Below are positions 44,699 to 54,300 of a stretch of 64,000 nt of DNA, piece after piece. The stretch's first letter is position 1, and each line of letters begins with the position of its first letter. The position numbers and the translations under genes are program-made. The notes under the pieces are model-generated. The model was given only the letters and a program-made list of their open reading frames with translations, did no database searches and was not told the DNA's origin. Source of the DNA: RFSX01 sp964591455 (GTDB lineage Bacteria; Bacteroidota; Bacteroidia; Chitinophagales; Saprospiraceae); contig CAZQDZ010000011.1 of assembly GCA_964591455.1 (NCBI GenBank), positions 51,573 to 115,572 on the forward strand, written 5' to 3'.

Positions 44699-44714
44699 TA
44701 CATTTGTCAATGTA
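44699..44714. promoter_or_regulatory. Likely HipB operator 1
   Basis: TACATT-TGTC-AATGTA: perfect 6 bp arms around four bases. It contains a TTTG that could serve as a -33 element. Confidence 0.6.
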
Positions 44715-44739
44715 AATATATCTTATCATTAAGAGACCA

Positions 44740-44755
44740 TACATTAATTAATGTA
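44740..44755. promoter_or_regulatory. Likely HipB operator 2
   Basis: TACATTAATTAATGTA is a perfect 16 bp palindrome with the same arms as operator 1, 41 bp away and 17 bp before the hipB start. Additional ATGTAA half-sites occur upstream (near 44622 and 44663). Confidence 0.65.
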
Positions 44756-44771
44756 AATAAATATATACATT

Positions 44772-45077
44772 ATGGATTGGTATTCCTTGACAAATGCAAG
44801 AATTGAGATAGAAGTAGGAGAAAGGCTTAAAAAACTTAGACTAGAATACAATATCACACAAAATGATCTTGCAAAGAAAACAGGTCTTAGTCGTGTTTCT
44901 ATAAGTAAAATAGAAAGAGGTATGGGAGTAAACTTATCGTCCCTCATTGAAATTATGAGAGGACTAAGGGTCCTTGAGAACATAGAGTACTTAATACCGG
45001 AACAAGAAATCAGTCCTATAGAAATGGTAAGATTAAAGAACAAAACAAAGAAGAAAAGAGCATCAACAAAAAAATAA
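44772..45077 (+). CDS. hipB: HipB-like antitoxin / HTH regulator
   Basis: 101 residues. An XRE-type HTH lies at about 15-70: VGERLKKLRLEYNITQNDLA, then KKTGLSRVSISKIERG. A basic C-terminal tail (KNKTKKKRASTKK) follows. It precedes hipA by 5 bp and should bind HipA and repress the operon through the palindromes upstream. The size is typical of HipB, and two operators with common arms support autoregulation. Confidence 0.85.
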   Translation: MDWYSLTNARIEIEVGERLKKLRLEYNITQNDLAKKTGLSRVSISKIERGMGVNLSSLIEIMRGLRVLENIEYLIPEQEISPIEMVRLKNKTKKKRASTKK

Positions 45078-45082
45078 ATGGA

Positions 45083-46381
45083 GTGGCCGAAGTAACTATA
45101 AAAATATGGGGAAAAGAAGTAGGTGCAGCAATTTGGGACAATGATAAGCAAGTTGCAATATTCGAATACAGCAAAGATTTTATAAAAGAAGAAATAGATC
45201 TTGCTCCGCTAATGATGCCTTTGGAAACAGCAATAATGGGTAAGCGCATATATACCTTTCCTACTCTTAATCCAGATACATTCAACAAATTACCTGGATT
45301 ACTATCAGATTCATTGCCAGATAAATTTGGAAATACTTTAATCAATCTATGGTTAAGTACTAATGGTCGTTCTCCAAATGACTTCACACCTATCGAGAGA
45401 TTATGTTATGTTGGAAGTAGGGCTATGGGAGCACTCGAATTCGAACCGACTATAAAATCTGAAAGCAATGAAATAGAAGATATTCAATTAGGAGAGTTAG
45501 TAGAAATTGCATCCGAAATAATGAAAAAAAAAGAGTCTTTGAACACATCGTTTCAAAAGCATAAAACCAAAGCCCTAGAACAAATCATTACAGTAGGCAC
45601 ATCAGCTGGAGGAATGAGACCAAAGGCAGTTATTGCGATAAATAAAAACAATGGAAGAATCGTCTCCGGAAATTTAGATTTAGACAAAGAATATGAACAT
45701 TGGCTACTAAAATTTGATGGAATACAGGACTACGAATTAGGCGACCCACAAGGCTATGGAAAGATTGAGTACGTCTACCATTTACTCGCAAATGAATGTG
45801 GTATAGAAATGTCTGAATGTAAATTATTGAAAGAGTCAGGAAGAGATCACTTCATGACCAAAAGATTTGATCGAGTAAATGGCAAAAAAGTACATATGCA
45901 AACATTAACAGGGATAGCGCATTTTGATTTTAATAATATTGGATCTACATCATATGAACAACTCTTCCAAGTAATGCGAAAACTAAAATTAGGAAATGAT
46001 CAACTTAAACAAATGTATCGAAGAATGGTATTCAATGTGATTGGTCGAAATCAAGATGACCATACAAAAAACACATCATTTATTCTTCCTCAAAATGGAG
46101 AATGGCGTTTATCACCAGCATATGATATTACATATAGTTTCAACCCCAACCCAGGAAGAAACACCAACATGCATCAGATGTCCATAAATGGAAAAAGAAA
46201 AGAGATTAATAAAGAGGATTTAACTAAAATTGCTGATGATAATATGATCAAAAAACCAAAGGAAATTATTGAAGAAGTAATTTCAGCTATTTCACAATGG
46301 AAGACAAAAGCAAAAGAGCATGGAATACCAAATAAAAAAATTGAAAAAATCGAATCTAATTTGAAATTGAATATTAGATAA
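45083..46381 (+). CDS. hipA: HipA-like serine/threonine kinase toxin
   Basis: 432 residues from a GTG start; an ATG at 45078 is out of frame and closes after five codons. The N-terminal subdomain (IKIWGKEVGAAIWD, with FNKLPGLLSDSLPDKFGN) matches the HipA N1 fold. GTSAGGMRPKAVIAI is the Gly-rich nucleotide loop, HWLLKFDG has a likely ATP-contacting Lys, RDHFMTKRFDRVNGKKVHM is a typical HipA block, and NQDDHTKN (about 324) holds the catalytic Asp and Asn, followed by SPAYDITYS. All main motifs are intact. HipA kinases phosphorylate aminoacyl-tRNA synthetases and cause growth arrest; this target is inferred from the family. Confidence 0.9.
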   Translation: MAEVTIKIWGKEVGAAIWDNDKQVAIFEYSKDFIKEEIDLAPLMMPLETAIMGKRIYTFPTLNPDTFNKLPGLLSDSLPDKFGNTLINLWLSTNGRSPNDFTPIERLCYVGSRAMGALEFEPTIKSESNEIEDIQLGELVEIASEIMKKKESLNTSFQKHKTKALEQIITVGTSAGGMRPKAVIAINKNNGRIVSGNLDLDKEYEHWLLKFDGIQDYELGDPQGYGKIEYVYHLLANECGIEMSECKLLKESGRDHFMTKRFDRVNGKKVHMQTLTGIAHFDFNNIGSTSYEQLFQVMRKLKLGNDQLKQMYRRMVFNVIGRNQDDHTKNTSFILPQNGEWRLSPAYDITYSFNPNPGRNTNMHQMSINGKRKEINKEDLTKIADDNMIKKPKEIIEEVISAISQWKTKAKEHGIPNKKIEKIESNLKLNIR

Positions 46382-46498
46382 ATGGGCTATTACAATATAT
46401 AAGACGGAATATTCCCTTTGGTTATACTCCGCTTATAATCATCCGTAATGTTGTCATTACCTACTTTGCCAAGCAGATGGAAATTGTATACTGAGAAC

Positions 46499-46528
46499 AA
46501 AAAGAGGCTATCCTTACAGACAGCCTCT
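46499..46528 (-). terminator. Terminator of the amidohydrolase operon
   Basis: On the minus strand AGAGGCT and AGCCTCT pair through a 12-base loop, followed by TTTTTG. It lies 130 bp beyond the last amidohydrolase gene; the same hairpin faces the hipA end from the other side. Confidence 0.7.
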
Positions 46529-46660
46529 ATAATCCTTAACTTAGTATAGCAATGAAATTTTGATAATCTTACCTATTTATTGGAAATAGCAATAAACTCT
46601 TTAGTTCCATATTTTTTAGCATATTCTGAACTCTCGGACTAAAATGCATGGTTGCAAAAA

Positions 46661-47941
46661 TTACTTACTAATCCCTGGACTCCTCTCCAAAAATTCATCA
46701 TACAACAAGGTATGACGGCTCTCCATCGGAATCTGCCACCCATTGATAAACAGGTAGTTAACTGTCGTTTTGGTCTCAAAAGGGTCTCCATCTGTGATAA
46801 ATAGGTTGGCGACTTTCCCTTTTTCCAGGCTTCCATACTTGTCTCCTATGCCCATGATATCTGCAGGATTTTGGGTAACGGCCTTGAAGGCTTCCTCCCA
46901 ACCCATACCGTAACTAGCTGCAAATCCAGCGTTGTAAGGCAGATTTCTTACGTTTTCAGTCTCATTGGTTCTGATAGCCACCTTGACACCCGCCTTTGCC
47001 ATCTTACCTGCATTAGAGTATCCTATATCATAATGGTCAGAGTCTCTTGATGGATTATTGAGGATGGGCCCTGTAATCACAGGAATATTATACTTCAATA
47101 AAGAATCTATCACTTTGTAGCCTTCTGACACACCGGTTAGCACGGCATTGACCTTGTGCTTCTGTATCCAAGCTATGGCATTCAGGATATCAGTTTTCTT
47201 ATTGGTTTCTATGAGAATCGGTGCATTATCATTGATGGTTGGTAGAAGGGCATCCATTTGAGGGTTGTAGGCAGTCTCACCATTATTTTTGACGATACCA
47301 GCATAGACCTCGGCACTCTTCCAGAACTTATTAAGTTTCTTGAGGTTCTTCTCACTATCCTTCTTGATGTCTTCTGCTGATCGTCTGTCAAATCGGCCAC
47401 GCTTTCCAGATGAAGGGAAATTCAAAACCACGCCGCTAAACCCTGCATACATCTGCTTAGGTGTATAACCATGAAGATTTATAGCCGCCGCAGTACCAGG
47501 GAATAGTCCACCAGAAGGAACTGTCAGTACAGTAGTTATGCCATTGACTCTGTTGACAGGAATATTAACTGAACTAGGATTGACAGCGGTAAGTGCTTGC
47601 ATGTGAGGAGTAAAGGTCCCTCGTTCGTTGTGGTCTTGCGTTAGGCTTACCGCACCAATTTCAGCAATACCTAGCTTGGTACCCGCATCTATCATGCCTG
47701 GGTATATTTCCAAGCCTTCGCAGTCGATAACTTCTGCATCTGCATTAGTTATGGTATTGCCTACCTGAGCTATCATGCCATCTTTTATGAGTAAGTCAGC
47801 ACCTATCATGCCGTTATCATGGGTGTATACTTGACCATTTTTAAGAAGGAAGACGCCATGCTGTGATTTGTCTACCTGCTGGGCAGAGACTAATCCTATG
47901 CTGCAAATAGTGATAAGTATGTGACAGATATATTTAGTCAT
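46661..47941 (-). CDS. Secreted amidohydrolase-family protein, metal-site variant
   Basis: About 426 residues from the ATG at 47941 (an ATG eight codons earlier at 47965 is possible). A signal peptide ends near VSAQQ. The composite sandwich domain (FLLKNGQVYTHDNGMIGADL) and the late EKGKVANLFITDGDPFE place it in the imidazolonepropionase-like amidohydrolases. The first metal motif, expected as H-x-H after YPGMIDA, reads GTKLGIA, so the usual two His are missing. RNLPYNAGFAASYGMGWEEA and NPADIMGI are retained. It may be inactive or use different residues. It is last in an operon of three related genes. Confidence 0.8.
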   Translation of the reverse strand: MTKYICHILITICSIGLVSAQQVDKSQHGVFLLKNGQVYTHDNGMIGADLLIKDGMIAQVGNTITNADAEVIDCEGLEIYPGMIDAGTKLGIAEIGAVSLTQDHNERGTFTPHMQALTAVNPSSVNIPVNRVNGITTVLTVPSGGLFPGTAAAINLHGYTPKQMYAGFSGVVLNFPSSGKRGRFDRRSAEDIKKDSEKNLKKLNKFWKSAEVYAGIVKNNGETAYNPQMDALLPTINDNAPILIETNKKTDILNAIAWIQKHKVNAVLTGVSEGYKVIDSLLKYNIPVITGPILNNPSRDSDHYDIGYSNAGKMAKAGVKVAIRTNETENVRNLPYNAGFAASYGMGWEEAFKAVTQNPADIMGIGDKYGSLEKGKVANLFITDGDPFETKTTVNYLFINGWQIPMESRHTLLYDEFLERSPGISK

Positions 47942-47980
47942 TTTTCTTTTTTGTGTGGATAACAAATTTGGATTTGGGAT

Positions 47981-49348
47981 TTAATGCTTGTGAGAATGAG
48001 TATGTAATTCTACTCCTTGCATACAAGAGTCATCATGTGAGTGTCCATGATGATGACTAGAATTGGATTCGTAGAAAGCTGGCACCGACTCATCAGGGTC
48101 GATGTCTATTCTCATATCCGTTGCATCTTCATTGATGTCAAATCGGACTACGCCGTCTACAATAGTATACTGAGGCACTGCATATATACTCAGTGGATGC
48201 TTACTGAATATAGCCACATCACCATCTTTCCCTTTCTCTAATGAACCTACTCGGTCATCTATGCCCAGTTGGATAGCAGGATTGAGGGTGATTAATTTCA
48301 ATGCATCATTGTCAGACAGTCCACCATACTTCTGTGACTTAGCAGCTTCGTGATATAAGTGCCTGATTAGCTCTCTGGAATCAGAATTGATAGAAGTGAC
48401 CACGCCGTTTTTGGTTAGGATAGCTGCATTATAAGCTGTGGAGTAATATACCTCAAACTTATAAGCCCACCAGTCAGAGAACACAGAAGCATGTGCGCCA
48501 AATTCTGCTAGCTCAGGCGCGACTTTAAATCCTTCATTGACATGCTGGAATACTATCTTATTGACCCCGAAGTCAGATAGGACATTCATGAGCATCAGAA
48601 TCTCATCTGCTCTATAAGAATGACAGTGGATGATGATATCTCCTGAAAGTATACCAGCCATTGTTTCTTTTTGTAAGTCATATTGTGGTGGGGTAGCGCT
48701 TTTTCCAGCGCTATAATTCTTCCAGCTTTCTGCATACGCTTTTCCCTCAGCAAATGCCGTTCGGAACACTTGCTCGATACCCATTCTTGTATTAGGTACT
48801 ATTCTTTGGCCTTCTCCATGCACCCTGATTGGGTTTTCACCCAAAGCAAATTTGATGGTTCTGGGGGCGCCATCCATGCGCATCTCTTCAGGGTCAGTGA
48901 CGCCATATCTGTGCTTTATAGTTTCGCACTGTCCACCTATAGCATTGGCTGAGCCGTGCATCGCATGTGATATTGTGACCCCTCCAGCCAATGCTCTGTA
49001 GACATTGACATCATAAGGATTAAGGGCATCTCCTACCCACACCTGAGCGGTAACGGGACTGGTCGCTTCGTTCACAGCATCTATAGCTATGTGAGAATGG
49101 GCATCTATGATACCTGGCATCACAAACATGCCCTCTGCATCTATGACTCTGACATTATCGCCAGCGGTAAGCCCATCACCTATTTGGGATATTTTCCCAT
49201 TTCTGATGAGCACATCTGTATCTTCTTTGACACCATCAGTAATTGTGATGACGGTTCCATTTTGGATAAGCACATCGCCACTATCCTGAGACATGACCTG
49301 TCCACTTAGGAAGGTTAAGGCAATGATATATATGATATTATTTTTCAT
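47981..49348 (-). CDS. Secreted amidohydrolase with His-rich C-terminus
   Basis: 455 residues. The signal peptide ends near VMSQD. The metal site HxH is intact in PGIIDAHSHIAID, and GDIIIHCHSYRADEIL and FQHVNEGFK provide further His; NSDSRE supplies an Asp. This makes it the likeliest active member of the three. The C-terminus is unusual: NSSHHHGHSHDDSCMQ then HTHSHKH, a His-rich tail that could bind metal. The gap to the next gene is 15 bp and to the previous one 30 bp. The substrate is not known; peptides or cyclic imides are possible. Confidence 0.85.
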   Translation of the reverse strand: MKNNIIYIIALTFLSGQVMSQDSGDVLIQNGTVITITDGVKEDTDVLIRNGKISQIGDGLTAGDNVRVIDAEGMFVMPGIIDAHSHIAIDAVNEATSPVTAQVWVGDALNPYDVNVYRALAGGVTISHAMHGSANAIGGQCETIKHRYGVTDPEEMRMDGAPRTIKFALGENPIRVHGEGQRIVPNTRMGIEQVFRTAFAEGKAYAESWKNYSAGKSATPPQYDLQKETMAGILSGDIIIHCHSYRADEILMLMNVLSDFGVNKIVFQHVNEGFKVAPELAEFGAHASVFSDWWAYKFEVYYSTAYNAAILTKNGVVTSINSDSRELIRHLYHEAAKSQKYGGLSDNDALKLITLNPAIQLGIDDRVGSLEKGKDGDVAIFSKHPLSIYAVPQYTIVDGVVRFDINEDATDMRIDIDPDESVPAFYESNSSHHHGHSHDDSCMQGVELHTHSHKH

Positions 49349-49378
49349 TTCTTCTATTGTTTGCGAATTCTAAATGTG

Positions 49379-51190
49379 TTATTCTGGTCCTGAAACTTTA
49401 CTTCCTGAAATCGGCATAGAGCCCATACCTTCCATCGTTACGGTTCCGCTAAAACTATCTCCATCGATGGTGACTTCTGTAGTAGCAGGTATAGAAGCAT
49501 TTCCCATATCTACATCCATGACATAAGAAAGTACAGAGTCAGTAAATGATATCTCTCTTCCTTCAAGTGGATCATCAGGCTCCTCAGAACTGTATATTTT
49601 AATAGCCAGATCTTCATCACCTGTAATGACCACAGTACCATCAAAGGTGCCCATCGGCGTCTCCACTTCATACGACCATTTTCCTTTGACAAGACCCATT
49701 GCTCCTTTGTCTATTTCTCCGTCTCCTTTCTTTTTCTTCTTAACTTCAAATTCTGTCATCTCACCTTCTACAAAGAGGTATTTGATATTAGAATCCTCAT
49801 CCCAATAAGGGCCATCGCTCAAAAACAGATTAGCCATTTTCCCATTGCCAATAGTGCCAGTCTTATCACTAATCCCTAGCATCTGAGCAGGATTGGTCGT
49901 GACTGCAGCCAAGGCAGCTTCTTTACTAAGGCCAGCTTTGATCATTCTATTCAGAGATTTTTTGATACCACTTGGCTTAGAGTCGAGCATCGAAATACCA
50001 AATCTTATCCCTGCTTCTTCTAGCATGGCTGCTTGTCCCAAATACTCCTTGTAACTCTTCATTTTTCTTGCCTTCAACGCTTTTGTCTCTGGATCTTCTT
50101 CTTTCTCCATGTCAGATTCTTTCATGCCTTTTTTCATACCCTTCTCCTTCATTTTTTCCTTTGACATTTCTTCCATCTCATCCATATCTTTCTTTCCCTT
50201 CTTGTCGCCTTCATTCATTTTCTCTTTGTCGCCTTTCTTTTTGCCTTTGTCTTTATTGTTTTTTTCTTCTTTCGGTAGCTTAGCAGATATCAGCACAGGT
50301 ACTCTATTGGCTTTTATTTTTTCGAGGGCTGGTCCCGCCTGTTTGACTTCCGCCAGAATGAGCTGATATCCTAAGTCATTTTGTAGAGCGATTGCCTTAT
50401 GAATATCCTTAGCTTTCTCAGCTCTCATGATCACAGGCTGTTCCTTTTTTGTGACTGGTATCAGACTGGTCAGTGCTTTATCAGCCTTGGCTCTTTTTAC
50501 TGGACCTTGACTAGATCTGGTAGCTTGTTGGTGTTTGTCCAGATAGGTGGCTTGTCGGTACAGGTCTCTCCACTTGGCCATTACACCAATAATCGTAGTA
50601 GGGTAGTAACCTCTGGTACCTTTGAGTTGCATGTACATCCCAGTACCTTCCTTTAGAATCATGTCCTCATTGCTATCTCCTGACAGCAACATCAAACTGC
50701 TTTGGCCAGGGAGCATACTTCCTCGGGGAGCCACATTAGCTATCGCGAACCCATTAGACTTTAAGGCTTTGATAGATTCGTTCTTAGCATCGACCATAGC
50801 ATGAGCATGTTTTTCTGGTGTGATGCCAACAACAGCATTAGGGGGATGACTTTGGAACTTTACTCTTGGTCCGTCTTTTTTGTCTTCTTCTTTTTTGATC
50901 CCAGCATGTGATAAAGGGTCTATAAAGGCAGGGTAGACATAGGCAGAATCTCCTTCGATAACCAAGGCATTTGATGGGGCATTGATTTGGCGAGCGACTT
51001 GCTTTATGTAACCATCCTCTATTAGAATATCCCCAAGACCAAAACTATCACGTGGACTTTTTTGGATATGGACATCATTAATGAGATACGTTGAAGTGAC
51101 TTCAGGATAGATATCATAATCTATCTGAGCCATCACCTGAGTCATGAGACCTAGCAATAAGGTCATGGTAATACTGATTCTAACTTTCAT
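49379..51190 (-). CDS. Secreted amidohydrolase-like protein with charged insert
   Basis: 603 residues, first gene of the three-gene operon. A signal peptide ends near VMAQ. The amidohydrolase framework is seen in INDVHIQKSPRDSFGLGDIL, YPAFIDPLSHAGIK (no HxH; only one His), LSKEAALAAVTTNPAQMLGI and GNGKMANLFLSDGPYWDE. Residues of about 303-377 form a low-complexity Lys/Glu/Met/Asp-rich insert (EKNNKDKGKKKGDKEKMNEG onwards), probably a flexible or coiled segment within the TIM-barrel. The last 120 residues are a beta-rich domain (GTFDGTVVITGD, TVTMEGMGSMPISG) not found in the two paralogues. It may bind rather than cleave. Confidence 0.78.
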   Translation of the reverse strand: MKVRISITMTLLLGLMTQVMAQIDYDIYPEVTSTYLINDVHIQKSPRDSFGLGDILIEDGYIKQVARQINAPSNALVIEGDSAYVYPAFIDPLSHAGIKKEEDKKDGPRVKFQSHPPNAVVGITPEKHAHAMVDAKNESIKALKSNGFAIANVAPRGSMLPGQSSLMLLSGDSNEDMILKEGTGMYMQLKGTRGYYPTTIIGVMAKWRDLYRQATYLDKHQQATRSSQGPVKRAKADKALTSLIPVTKKEQPVIMRAEKAKDIHKAIALQNDLGYQLILAEVKQAGPALEKIKANRVPVLISAKLPKEEKNNKDKGKKKGDKEKMNEGDKKGKKDMDEMEEMSKEKMKEKGMKKGMKESDMEKEEDPETKALKARKMKSYKEYLGQAAMLEEAGIRFGISMLDSKPSGIKKSLNRMIKAGLSKEAALAAVTTNPAQMLGISDKTGTIGNGKMANLFLSDGPYWDEDSNIKYLFVEGEMTEFEVKKKKKGDGEIDKGAMGLVKGKWSYEVETPMGTFDGTVVITGDEDLAIKIYSSEEPDDPLEGREISFTDSVLSYVMDVDMGNASIPATTEVTIDGDSFSGTVTMEGMGSMPISGSKVSGPE

Positions 51191-51315
51191 TCTAGCCTAT
51201 TTTAGCTGAAGCGGAAGTTAGGAAAATTTTGTCAATAGTCTTTGATGACACTATGACCTTATATAGACATATATGTTTTAATCGAGAATATCGAACATTT
51301 AATAGATTCCAAGCT

Positions 51316-54300
51316 TTAGTCTGATCGTATTATTTGTTTTGTAATGGTTTTGTTTTTACCGGTTGCCACTAACATATAAAGACCAGAATCGAGGTTGAAT
51401 AAATAAGACCTAGGCACGATTTTATTATGCTCATCAGCATCTATATCACAGTATTTAGAAAAGATGACTTCTCCAGTAATTGCATATAAACTGACATTAA
51501 TTTCCTGGGCTATGCTGCTGGATATTGAGATACTAAATTCATCCACGAATGGGTTAGGGTAGACTGTAAGCGTAAAATCAGATTCAGGAAGACTTCTTTC
51601 ACTTATCACCCTATTAGATGCAGATGACCTAGAAGAAGCGCCTGTGATAATGCCCATCTTGCAAAGTTGATATTCTGTATTATCAAAGAGAATGAGGTAA
51701 AGACTATCTACAGCATCGGTAATGGTGATTTGTTCATAGAAGGGGATACCATTCAGATAGTAGTTGGGCATAAGGTTAGACTGTAACATGCCATCATTTG
51801 CACGTATACCTAATTTGAATTCTGGGCCACAAATATTTAGATGGCTACTGAGGATGTCTTTAGCTTGTAGAATAAGATTGTCAGCTGAATCAAATTTAAT
51901 GACAATATCATCTTTACAAAATTCATTTTTCCAGTCAAACAAACTGACGGTTATCTCTGCGCTTGCAAGACTGATGTCATTACAGTCATTGGTGTATTCA
52001 GCTTCTATATAATATTCGCCAATGTCAAGCGGCATCACGAGATCATCTAATTCTGAGAAAGTCATTAATGGTATCATTTCATCCAAGACTGCATCATATT
52101 TATTCAACTGAACAGACCTTGTAAAATAATCTTCTGAGTCAATGCCAAAAATAGAATCGGTAAGTACAAAGTTAAATTCGCACTTCTGAGAAGTGACATA
52201 CAGACTGGTATCAATATGTGACGCTTCCAAGGATGGACCCATATCTGATGTTATTCGAATTATTTGATTATTGGTTCTCAGCTGTTGCATGCAATTGTCT
52301 ATCAATCTCCATTGACGTAGAACGATGAATTCGTCTGTACAGATAGGAAATACTATGTCCTCAAAATCTGAACTGATATTACATTTATTTTGATTGTTCT
52401 CGTCCAAAGCGAATTGATTATTAATACTCAGATCACCAGACTCTAGAGGGTCTGGATATCCATTGCCGTTGATATCCCAATCACTTCCATCCAGGATCTG
52501 ATTAGTAGGGAATATAACCTCATCCAGTTCTAGCGATTGGAAGAGAATATTAGTCTGACATAGTTCTGACGTATTGCCATACTCATCAATTGCTCGTGTA
52601 GTATACAAGCCTTCACCATTAGGGCAATTGGAATCGTAATCCAACGAAACTTCTATTAATTCTGAATGACTACAATTATCAGTGTGAACTATATTATCTT
52701 CTAATCTATCCAAAGCCATATAGCAATCGACAGTGATAGTCTCTGGACAGGAGATAGTTGGAGGTATTAAATCTCTAAGATTGATGTAGCCCCAGCAACT
52801 GACATTGGTTTCTTCAAGTACAACAGAATATATTATCCTTTGATTGATGTATGCAGAAAAGTCCTCAGTTAGAATGGACTGATTGTCAATATCAAAATAT
52901 TGGATGAGAAAAAATTCGTCTGGCGTATTATTTCCATTTAGCAATTGATTTACGCCTAAGTTTATCCCACACTCATTATTGATACCGACATTAATATTAG
53001 ATTTGCAGGCTAGGACATCAGGCATAATAAAGATTGTAGTTTCATTTGAAATTGCTGCGCAGGACACTTCAGATAATACATTAGAAACCATGACTCTATA
53101 CTTTCTTTCATTATGGGACTCATCTATATTATTCAGGATTAAAGATGACCTTGTTTCGCCTATAATATTTGAGAATGTGCCATTGAGCGAATGCTGCCAT
53201 TGATACTCGTACTCAGGTATTGGGTTGGAAATAAATAGGAGAAGAGAGTCACCTAAGGAAGTATGGATTTCAGTAGGTATGCGTGGTGATTCAGGTATCT
53301 CGGTAAATGATATCTCTATAGGAATAGGCAAGCTACAACCATTAGCCATGTCTAATCTTGCAAAGAATGGTAGTGCCATATTTAATTCATTTATATCTAC
53401 TGGAGTATCTGCTAAGAAAGCAGTCATGGACATGAAAAAATTGCTCACCTTATGACCTGCATCTCCATCTTTGTCTTCGCCATCTCCATCTCCTTCTGGA
53501 TCTATTTCGGTTATCAATTCTAGAATATCAAATGGATTATCTTCTGGTACTCCACATAGGCTCATGGTTACACTGTGTGCTAATTCTGGGCAGATAAATA
53601 CTGCGGCGCCATCCTTGTGGTCATCATCAGCACAGTTGTCCTGTCCGCCATTGGCATCATCTGATATGTCATCATCTATCTCCACAGCCTCTGCACATAG
53701 TTCATCATCTTCATCTCTTGGCAAGTCTTTAAGTGCATTTCTATATCTGATTATTTCTGTATTATTTACGAAATTCAATTTCTCCGTATTATCATTTATC
53801 TGCATAAACACTACTAGGTCTATGTGACTCTTGGGAAGGAGACTATCTATTCTAGTCGTAATCCTATTGTTATCCATTATCCAATCGTGAGGATTACCTG
53901 TGACCGCTCCCGTATTCTTTTTAATTTCAAAAATGAATGCTTCGTCTGGAATCTCTTCTACTATCACATCATAAGCGGTGGCCTCACCTTGATTATGCAC
54001 TTGGATATTAAATAGAATGGGTTCACCTATTTCAACTAATGGAGCTCCTAATACTGTTTTTAAAACAGCAAGGTCAAAACATGACCTCAAATCCAATTGC
54101 ACTTCTGCTTCTCTGATGCAACCATGGATGTCCGTCAATTGGCAGTGAATGGTGAGTTGACCCTCTTGGATCTCACAGGTATTGAGTAGTGCGATTGTGG
54201 AGGAGGTTACACTAATATTTTCATTAGATGCATTTAAATTATTATCTTCTACATTCCATTGTATGTCGGCTATATTTGGATTGCCTGAGATTATTAATTC

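Larger units (their letters stand above)
44110..44771. other. Intergenic region, 662 bp, with two direct repeats and hip operators
   Basis: It holds a pair of 99 bp direct repeats, each with a terminator-like hairpin, and two operator-like palindromes before hipB. The 134 bp spacer at 44294-44427 shows no gene. No ORF of note was seen. The two orphan terminator hairpins may be remnants of decayed genes. Confidence 0.6.

Noticed and set aside
44744..45151. 135-codon minus-strand ORF over hipB
   Set aside because: It is a shadow of hipB/hipA, which have complete family motifs on the plus strand.
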